Part shown: piece by piece, positions 57,031-64,000 of the stretch
How positions within the stretch are numbered: the stretch's first letter is position 1
How the letters are laid out: every line of letters starts with the position of its first letter
From: Peromyscus leucopus
Taxonomy: Eukaryota > Chordata > Mammalia > Rodentia > Cricetidae
Direction: 5' to 3'
NCBI RefSeq assembly: GCF_004664715.2
Contig: NC_051066.1
Coordinates: 82,919,735 to 82,983,734 of the forward strand
Length of the DNA stretch: 64,000 bases
The notes under the pieces: generated by a model
Databases searched by the model: none
The model's input: only the letters and a program-made list of their open reading frames with translations
What the model was told of the DNA's origin: nothing
Position numbers and translations under genes: made by a program

Positions 57031-60000
57031 CTTAAAAATCTCACTATGAGTGACTAGAAGCTATGAATTTAAAGCAGTTGTCCTAAATAGTTACTGTACT
57101 TGTAGATTCTACCCATTTTTCACATGGAACTGTTATGAGATTGGTTATAATTTTAAGATTGTATAATATGTTATGGTTTTTTTTATCAAGTGTGAAAATG
57201 GCCTTTAACTTTTACTTGCCTTCAACAAAAGATCCAAAATATCTGTTTTCTATTTAGCAAAATTTCATTTATGTTAAAACACATAATGAAAATAGAATAA
57301 TTGAAGAATAAATCTGACTTGTTAACACAATTATATTTTGCTACCATTCATCCTAACTTGAAAACAAATGAGGCTTCAAAACTTTCATGCATCTATGAAA
57401 CCTTTAAAAATGTAATATTTGCTTCTCCAAAGATAGTGATAAAAATCAAGAGACAAATGTCAGTCATGACTAAGAAACTATTAAATTTGGCTGTAACCAA
57501 CTTTAGGACATTTTTAATTTTGGTTCTTTCTGGCAAAAGGAAAAATAAATCACCTTGACAACACATTGCTATTCACAGTAATAAGGCCAGAGGAGTGCCA
57601 AAGGAAACACCCCTGCCGCTTAATCAATGATGAGCCCTTGCACGTAAGTCAAAGATGCACTCAATTGCTCCAAATTAGGAAGAGCTGACGTCAAGAACTG
57701 GCTTGATTTCTTACTGGTTTCGCACCCTGTTGCCCGCATTTAGAAAATAACAAAAAATTCTCTTCTTCCCAGGGCATAAACTTAATTTTGCAGTTTTTTT
57801 CCTACTTGTATGCTCCTCTAAGTTAATGCCCAAAGCAAACAAATACATCTAGAAAGGCTTTCACAGCAGAGCTGACAACTGTGTACTTTTTAACTAGAGA
57901 TGGCAACAGTACAGTAATTAATCTTTCATTTTCTGTTTTCTAATTATTTGGCATACATAATGTCACACATACTACTGTATTTAAATAGTTATTACCTATA
58001 AAATGAATTTACATATTTGGGTATTTTTTTTGACCTTTATTGTCCTTATTCATAACCCTACACACAGTTGGGATATATCACTGGATAAATGAAATTATGA
58101 TTTTGTCTATATATATCTGCTTTTACAATAGCCTTTGCAAGACCCCCAGTGATGGAAGTTGAGGAAAGAATTGATGAAATTTGTTGGTTTTGTAATAAGG
58201 GAAAATTTAGACATTTTTCCTGCTTGTATTTGTCTAACTTGCATATGAGAACTGTGCAGCTTCCATTTTAATTGTAAGAGCTGGAAAAGAAATATATTGA
58301 AAACCACTAATTCCACACCAGTAAAAAGGGGAAGCATATAGGCAAAGAAGTTGTATGTTATGGAAAGGGCAAAATAATACAGTATTTATTTTAATAGTTA
58401 TTTAATATTTTCTAGAATTGCTACATAGCACTGACAAAGCAAATGAACACATATAATGTGCCTGTCTCCTTAAGGCAGCAATAAATAATTTCTCAGGAGG
58501 GAAGATGTTGATGTGAATTAAACAGAACTGGGTTATTTGTCATAGACTATCTAGAATGAATACTTTGCCTAATTCCTATCTATGTAATTTAATTCACAAG
58601 CCCAAGAAGCATAGATAGGCTTATTTATATTCAAAGAAAGTGTCTATTCCATAGTTTTTAATAGAAATGTATAAAGAAAAACCAATGGGAACAGGACAGA
58701 GTTGAATAGATAATCTGGGTTTAGAGTCCCATGCAGGCTTTCTGAGAAATTGTCATTTGTGTTCCAGAGCTTAACTTTGACAACATGTCTCAGTAACAAA
58801 ACACTAGGTAATTATTCATGTCTCTACTTGTGCAACAGTGATGCTCTTGAGATATTAAATTATTCCAAGTCATCAAAATGATTTATGCTGCCATTATATA
58901 TGTTTTGTGGTTGTTCCTTTGTCAAACCATGAAATGACTCAAAGTTGGACTATTTCATTTTTATTTATGTATTTCTTACTAATGATAAGTATTGCAAACT
59001 GTAATTAACAAAAAATATTTGGTAAGTGAATAAATGTTTGAATCAGGAGGAAAAAGTTTTGTTAAGGTATAAGGATGGGAGCCTTCTCTCGGGTCTGTGG
59101 GAAAAGTCTGAAAAGTGATTAGCCCAAGTAGAGTACTCTACTACCTTGCCAGGTTGCAGAGTAAGACACATTTTGCAAACTGGTGACCTGCATGGCACAT
59201 TTGGCTTATAGACTTATTTTGGTTGACCTATTGGGGCTTAAATTAAAATAGATTCACCAACATATTAAATTTTCTATTTCTCTTTAAAAAGTCAGGGGAA
59301 CTGGCAGAGCTGGGTTACATATCTTTATAGCAATCATTTTCTGGGTCCCATATAGCTACCACATCCTTAAGATAGATCATGAGACCTTCTCAACCTCATT
59401 TAATAAAGTTTTTATTTATCGATGTTACATCCCTGTTTTATGTTGTCCTCTGCTTTCAGCACCCCTCAGGTAAAGATGGAGTGTGTTTCATGAAAAGGGA
59501 ATGTGAAAACAGAAAGATAAAATATTGAGAGCATTTTTTATTTTGTGGTGTCATTAAGAAATCCAATTCAAACTCATTTATTTAGAAGTTTATTTTAATT
59601 CATGTGATCTTTTATTGTTTCTAATCTAGTCAAGGCTCCTGTTCATATAGCCTGAGCTAGGGAGACACCTGCTAGCCTATGTTTCTGCTTCCTGTTTCTT
59701 CCATGCATAAGTAATTCTATTAGATAGGTCTTCATATGGTGCCCAGAGGGGCCCCATTGTACATTAATGTTTAGAGCCTTTGGTTTGACATTAAAATTGC
59801 TTGCTCTTTGGGAAGTTCATGGTTCATTTGCTTTGCCCATATTTGTAACTCTGCCACTCCCAAGGCCTCTTCACATTCTGAGAATGTGTCCATGTAAGTT
59901 TACTCATATTCTTTCAGTTGATCATTGATCATTCTTGATTTCTCAGCTTAGCATGCCTCAATTCTCTGTCCTTCCAATAGCATTTTTGTTCCCCCTAAAG

Positions 60001-60249
60001 AAATAATTTTTAACATTTCTCAAAAGGCAGGATGAAAGGCAACAGACTTCCTATTGTTTGTCTGAGAGAATTTGCTTTCCTCACTTTTGAAGGATAATAT
60101 TGCAAAGTATAAAAATTTCAGACTGCTCATTTCCCCCTTAACACTTTAAATACATCGTTTTGTGTAGGCCTCTTGCACAACTTCTGAGAGGGATCAATAG
60201 AAATTCTCATTTTTGCTCCTATATAGTTTACTCTGTTGTTAAATATTAG
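57031..60249. other. Mostly unique DNA with a candidate regulatory block
   Basis: No recent repeat is recognised. The block 57590-57760 is described separately. The right part (about 59560-60240) contains 'cacttttgaaggataatatt' and 'ttaacactttaaatacatcg', which recall an old L1/HAL1-like antisense sequence, but the match is weak. Confidence 0.4.
57590..57760. promoter_or_regulatory. Candidate conserved element with a consensus CRE
   Basis: Contains the full 8-bp CRE palindrome TGACGTCA at 57686-57693, homeodomain-like words (cttaatcaatgatgag), TCAAAG and CAATTG, with retained CpGs in otherwise AT-rich DNA. It has no repeat similarity that I can see. Motif content alone does not prove function. 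Confidence 0.35.
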
Positions 60250-60764
60250 TGTAAGATGTATTACATTTGTTTATGCTGTGAAACATTTGTTTCATGATTC
60301 AAAGGTGTATTGCATTCTTTTATGTTGCATTTGTTTAACTCTGTGCTACTCTGCCTACCTTTAATAACTGATGGGTCTAATAAAGAGCTAAACAGCCAAT
60401 AGGGAGGCAGGAAAAAGGATAGGTAGACTGGCATCAGAGACAATAAATAGGAGAAATCTAGGTTAGAAAGAAGGATCGAGGAGTGAGAAAGGAGAAGGAG
60501 AGGAGGACACAGGGGGCCAGCCACACAGCCACACAGCCACACAGCCAGCCATGTAGTAAGAACGGAAGAAAGATATAAAATAATAAAGAATGGCAAAAAG
60601 CCCAGAGGCAAAATGTAGCTAAAGAGAGATGGGATAATTTAAGTTAGAAAAGCTTAGAAACAAGTCAAGTTAAGGCTGGGTATTTATAAGAATAAGTCTC
60701 AATGGATTCATCTGGAAGCTGGGTAGTTTGCCCCCAAAGAGAGAAAAAAGAAAGCAATACTACA
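60250..60764 (+). mobile_element. mys/ERVK-like LTR, sense
   Basis: The words 'attgcattcttttatgttgc', 'atttgtttaactctgtgcta', 'ggtctaataaagagctaaac', 'agccaatagggaggcaggaa' (CCAAT box), 'aataaataggagaaatctag', 'gcttagaaacaagtcaagtt' and 'aaggctgggtatttataaga' follow the LTR that I associate with cricetid mys-type elements. A CCACACAG word is tandemly repeated near 60520-60548. The right end is set by ...ctaca directly before a primer-binding site. The left end is approximate. Confidence 0.75.
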
Positions 60765-60767
60765 TTT

Positions 60768-60791
60768 TGGGTACCAACATGAGGCTCCAAT
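60768..60791 (+). other. Degenerate lysine-tRNA-type primer-binding site
   Basis: Starting three bases after the LTR's terminal CA, the sequence keeps TGG, CCAAC, TG and GGCTC of the tRNA-Lys(1,2) complement used by betaretrovirus-like elements. It matches at about 18 of 23 positions. This fixes the LTR as the 5' LTR of a plus-strand element. Confidence 0.75.
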
Positions 60792-61424
60792 TCCCCCATA
60801 AGGCCTGAGAAAGAAAAACAAAACAACAACAACAAAAAAAAATGGAAACAGCTCCTTTAAGAAACTTTGCCATACAGCAGAGTATTCAAATAGCCTTTTT
60901 CATGCTAAGTAGTAACAACAACAATAACAAACTAAATAAAAAACACCTGCCACAGTGCAGGGCACTGGCATTCCAAGGCTGGTGCATTGAATACAGTTTC
61001 TCTGTCACCTACTTCTAGATTAGGCCTTGAGCTTAAGGTTTGGCTTTCACAGACCCAAGAAGTGGGCAGAGCCAGTCATGGGGAGGGCGGAGCTATAGCA
61101 TGGCAGTTTAAAGTTTGTCCACATGATCAAAAAAGGCTAAAAGATACACAGAAAAAGGAACCAGATGGGAAAAAAAAAAACCCTAAACAGGTTACAGTGT
61201 GTTTAAAAATGTGCGTAGGCTTAAGAAAGGAAAGAGAAAGGATATATACAGTCATAGAAAAAAACAGCTTAAAAACATTGAAGTCTTTAAAGAAAGAAGT
61301 AAAATAAAAAAAAATAAGTCATGTAGATATGAGAAGTACACAGGGAGTCTGGATCCTGTATGTAATTGTATTAATTTTGAAATTCTTGATTGCTGATAAG
61401 CAAATGACAGCTCTTAAGAGATGT
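60792..61424 (+). mobile_element. Leader / internal sequence of the mys-like element, truncated
   Basis: Sequence downstream of the primer site includes 'agaagtgggcagagccagtc', 'atggggagggcggagctata', 'gaaaaaggaaccagatggga', 'aacattgaagtctttaaaga' and 'cttgattgctgataagcaaa'. I associate these with the untranslated leader of cricetid mys-type elements. No gag or pol frame is recognisable. It ends where L1 ORF2 begins. Confidence 0.55.
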
Positions 61425-62596
61425 GGGATTGAGGATGCAAGGATGGTTCAACATATGAAAATCAGTCAATGTAATACACCATATAAACAAACTGAAAGAA
61501 AAAAAAAAAACACATGATCATCTCCTTAGGTGCTGAAAAAGCCTTTGACAAAATCCAACATCCCTTCATGATAAAGGTCTTAGAAAGATCAGGAATACAA
61601 GGAACATTTCTAAACATAATAAAAAGCAATTTATAGCAAGCCAACAGCAAACATCAAATTAAACGGAGAGAAACTCAAAGCGATACCACTAAATTCAGAA
61701 ACAAGACAAGGCTGTCCACTCTCCCCATATTTATTCAACATAGTACTAGAAGTTCTAGCTAGAGCAATAAGACAACAAAAGGAGATCAAAGGGATACAAA
61801 TTGGCAAGGAAGAAGTCAAACTTTCACTATTTGCAGATGATATGATAGTATACATAAGTGACCCCAAAAACTCTACCAGGGAACTCCTACAGCTGATAAA
61901 CTCCTTCAGTAAAGTGGCAGGATACAAGATCAACTCAAAAAAAATCAGTAGCTCTCCTATACACAAATGATAAAAGGGCTAAGGAGGAAGTCAGAGAAAC
62001 ATCACCCTTTACAATAGCCACAAATAATATAAAATGCCTTGGGATAACACTAACTAAACAAGTGAAGGACCTTTTTGATAAGAACTTTAAATCTCTAAAG
62101 AAAGAAATTGAAGAAGATATCAGAAAATGGAAGGATCTCCCATGCTCATGGATAGGTAGGATTAACATAGTAAAAATGGCAATCTTACCAAAAGCAATCT
62201 ACAGATTCAATGCAATCCCCATCAAAATCCCAACACAATTCTTCACAGACTTGGAAAGAAAAATACTCAACTTCATATGGAAAAACAAAAGACCCAGGAT
62301 AGCTAAAAGAATCCTATATGATAAAGCAACCTTTGGAGGCATCACCATCCCTGACCCCAAACTCTACTATAGAGCTATAGTAATAAAAACAGCTTGGTAC
62401 TGGTATAAAAACCGACATACAGACCAATGGAATAGAATTGAAGACCCTGACATTAATTCATGCACATATGAACACCTGGTTTTTGACAAAGGATCCAAAA
62501 CTATACAATGGAAAAAAGAAAGTATCTTCAACAAATGTTGCTGGCATAACTGTATGTCAATATGTAAAAGATTACAAATAGATCCATATCTGTTAC
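61425..62596 (+). pseudogene. L1 ORF2 reverse-transcriptase fragment, sense, interrupted
   Basis: This encodes the reverse-transcriptase palm and following region of L1 ORF2. Visible are the '[12 protein letters not shown]' block, the catalytic FADDM motif (61830-61844), and '[18 protein letters not shown]' with '[13 protein letters not shown]' in the open segment 62062-62596. The frame is broken by a long A run near 61500-61511 and by an extra A in the A8 run at 61937-61944, which moves the following codons one base out of frame. The fragment stops abruptly at the minus-strand LTR, with L1-like sequence ending in gatccatatctgttac. No endonuclease domain is present upstream. Confidence 0.9.
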
Positions 62597-63009
62597 TGTT
62601 AGTTATTTAGCTGCGTTGTGTTCTTACCCTGCAAGGAAGTGTCACGAAACACGACAGAATCCGCTTATAAGAGTTTATTAGAGATACAGGGATAGAGAGT
62701 GCAGGCCTGTGGGAGAGACACGTGCGTGGAGAAGAAGTAGAGGAGAAGAGGGCCAGGAATATGGCGCTCCGATTTAAAAACCGGCTGGGGGCGTGGCCAG
62801 GTCACGTCACTACTCCACGCATGTGCGTAGATCACATGGTCACGTTGGACGCTTACGTAGCCATGTAACGTCACGGATTCTGGTCACGCGAGATGCCTTG
62901 GCCGGAACTTGCTAGGCGGAGGTGTCCGGCCTGACCGGAATTGGCTAGGCGGAAGTGTCCGCCTGGTAAATGCGACCGTTGGGGGGGGGGGCGTGTTGTG
63001 AACCCTTCA
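62597..63009 (-). mobile_element. 3' LTR of an ERV1 provirus, antisense
   Basis: About 413 bp, CpG-rich, bounded by TG (62597) and CA (63009) on the plus strand. On the minus strand it reads U3 with a tandem 33-bp repeat, two TGACGT CRE-like sites (plus-strand 62804-62809 and 62868-62873), a TTTAAA TATA-like box (62773-62778), then AATAAA (plus-strand TTTATT, 62674-62679) and a GT-rich stretch. It lies next to integrase sequence, so it is the 3' LTR of a minus-strand provirus inserted into the L1. Confidence 0.8.
62901..62967 (-). promoter_or_regulatory. U3 tandem 33-bp repeat with ETS-like sites
   Basis: Two copies, starting at about 62902 and 62935, share ccggaa, gctaggcgga and gtgtccg. 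GGAA cores (ccggaa, gcggaagtg) are ETS-family-like. Duplicated U3 enhancers are typical of gammaretrovirus-type LTRs. Confidence 0.7.
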
Positions 63010-63279
63010 TTCCCGACTCTTTTATTTTTTAAAAAAAGAAAAAATTGTGGTTGACTGGGTACGGGGGCGACGTTTCTCTCAAAGACTGCTTCCAGCTGAA
63101 TAGTGGGCGTTGGTTGGCTCTTGGGGGGAGGGTGAAGGGTATCTTGTGAAGTCCGGGAATGATGATGCGGGGTCCTGGAACGGCGTTCTGCCTTCTCCTG
63201 GTTCCGCGGCTGTCGGCTGTCCATCCGTACTGGTGCTGGGGCCTCCCATTTAGCAAGATACTGTTGACATAGAGAGAGC
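63010..63279 (-). other. Provirus segment between pol and LTR (no env recognised)
   Basis: On the minus strand this follows the pol stop codon and runs into an impure purine tract (AAATAAAAGAG-type) directly before the LTR. Only 270 bp separate integrase from the LTR, far too little for an envelope gene. The two overlapping open frames of 75-117 codons resemble no envelope protein that I recognise. Env is either deleted or was never present. Confidence 0.6.
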
Positions 63280-63640
63280 TTATTCCTCTGGAATTGGCGG
63301 CAAAGCAGGGGATCCTGATGTCCTCTGGAGCTTGAGAGTGAGAGGCCCTGTCTGTTTCACTGTATATGAAGAGAGATTCTTCTGGGATGGAGGTGAGATA
63401 AAAGGTTTTAGGTGAGACAGGTGGACCCAGTGAGGAAAGCCCTCGAGTTTAGCAGCTGTAGGGGTTACAAGAATTACTTTGAAGGGTCCCTGCCACTTAG
63501 GGGAAAGGGGCGAAAGGCGCTGACCCGGAGGGGAAAGAAGAACCTGATCCCCAATGTGTATTGGAGCTGGGCAAGGATTGTCACATGGCTGAGGCAGTGA
63601 ACAGTCCGCATAGCTCCATAGAATAGACCTTAGATGACAT
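63280..63640 (-). pseudogene. ERV1 pol: integrase C-terminal end
   Basis: On the minus strand an open segment ends with TAA at 63280-63282. It contains the integrase C-terminal domain pattern: GDQVLL near the start, then a KWQGPF motif (the GPY/F module), TPTA, and WVHLSHLK. In gammaretrovirus-like integrases this domain is SH3-like and binds DNA and chromatin. The catalytic DDE core and zinc-finger part are absent from this copy. Confidence 0.85.
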
Positions 63641-63761
63641 AAAAGAGGGGTTAACAGACTATATGGAACAGCTGGAGGCTTGGAAAAGACCTGGTGTTAG
63701 AACTGGTCTGAGGAGATATTTAACTTTTCCTGCTGCATGGCCATTATATGGCCTGAGACAC
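63641..63761 (-). other. Unassigned pol segment between RNase H and integrase remnants
   Basis: On the minus strand this lies between the RNase H piece and the integrase end. It contains stop codons in the continuing frame and no motif that I can assign. It probably spans one of the internal deletion junctions. Confidence 0.4.
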
Positions 63762-63855
63762 TGATCCTCCTTTTGCTGTGAGAAGTCCACGCTCCCTCCA
63801 AATAGCAGCGTGGGACAGGAGGATATGAAAAGCATATTTGGAGTCTGTAGAGTTA
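63762..63855 (-). pseudogene. ERV1 pol: RNase H fragment
   Basis: On the minus strand the frame reads TDSKYAF followed by RERGLLTAKG. This matches the RNase H segment with its catalytic Asp (TDS) and the following helix of gammaretrovirus-type pol. Only about 30 codons remain before a stop codon. Confidence 0.75.
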
Positions 63856-64000
63856 GTGGCTAGGAGAAGAAGTAAGAGAGCTGCTGGCGTGTCTGGGAGG
63901 AGGCAAATGTGTGGAGTGAAAAGAAATGGATGCTCCTACCTTAGCTAGGAGATCCTTCCCCATTAAAGGTACAGGGCAACTTAGCACCACTAAGAATGTA
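63856..64000 (-). pseudogene. ERV1 pro-pol: end of protease (runs off window)
   Basis: On the minus strand, entering from the window edge, the frame reads CPVPLMGKDLL followed by a short stretch and then a stop codon. It resembles the 'PLLGRDLL' segment at the protease / reverse-transcriptase boundary of gammaretroviruses. The whole reverse-transcriptase core expected between this and the RNase H piece is missing. Confidence 0.7.

Noticed and set aside
62871..63256. Minus-strand open frames of 75-117 codons near the LTR, considered as env or accessory gene
   Set aside because: One runs from the pol end into the LTR itself and neither shows signal peptide, cleavage or fusion motifs. Best explained as non-coding provirus sequence between pol and LTR.
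1..64000. CRISPR arrays, bacterial operons, Shine-Dalgarno sites and Rho-independent terminators
   Set aside because: The repeat content shows this is a mammalian nuclear sequence. No array of regularly spaced identical repeats with unique spacers is present.

Overview
This window looks like nuclear DNA from a muroid rodent, most likely a cricetid (hamster, vole or deer-mouse group). The evidence is repeat content: B1, B3 and B4/ID-B1 type SINEs, many 5'-truncated L1 3' ends of rodent type, a mys/ERVK-like LTR with a lysine-tRNA-type primer site, a composite repeat built from two B1-like modules, and abundant (GT)n, (CT)n and (GA)n microsatellites. The sequence is AT-rich. I found no exon, rRNA, tRNA or other cellular gene that I can defend. 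All coding remnants are retroelement pseudogenes, so the window is either intergenic or deep within introns.

Layout. 1-9 kb is mostly unrecognised single-copy DNA with old MIR copies, a perfect 70-bp inverted duplication (2381-2450 against 3401-3470), a B1 and an antisense L2. 10-17 kb has two B4-type SINEs, GA and GT microsatellites and a 0.7-kb GT-rich block. 17-27 kb holds rodent L1 debris: a twin-primed (inverted) copy at 17.7-18.3 kb, an L1 ORF2 tail at 22.4-23.4 kb and antisense 3' UTR pieces, plus a complete medium-reiterated rodent repeat at 24.6-25.1 kb. 27-32 kb is largely repeat-poor. 32-37 kb has a young B1 with clear target duplications, a B1 whose centre has become a CT/GT microsatellite, an ancient L1M fragment, a 20-bp perfect hairpin and an antisense rodent repeat. 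38-43 kb contains unique DNA with clustered GATA and AP-1/NF-E2-like motifs, a long CT/C/GT tract, a 65-bp tandem duplication, an ancient L1M fragment, three tandem ~41-bp units rich in ATTAATTA, and a strong Z-DNA candidate. 44-57 kb is dense in SINEs, L1 3' ends and one antisense LTR. 57-60 kb is mostly unique, with a consensus CRE at 57.69 kb.

The right end (60.25-64.0 kb) is a nested retroelement complex. A plus-strand mys-like LTR with its primer-binding site and leader runs into a plus-strand L1 ORF2 reverse-transcriptase fragment. That fragment is interrupted by the 3' part of a minus-strand gammaretrovirus-like (ERV1) provirus. The provirus retains only the end of protease, a piece of RNase H and the end of integrase, then its 3' LTR, with no recognisable env. 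It runs off the window.

Nothing here has the structure of a new multi-gene system. The best leads are non-coding: the perfect inverted duplication, the hairpin, the homeodomain-motif triplication, the dimeric-B1 composite repeat and the internally deleted provirus. Repeat family names come from remembered consensus features, not a database search.
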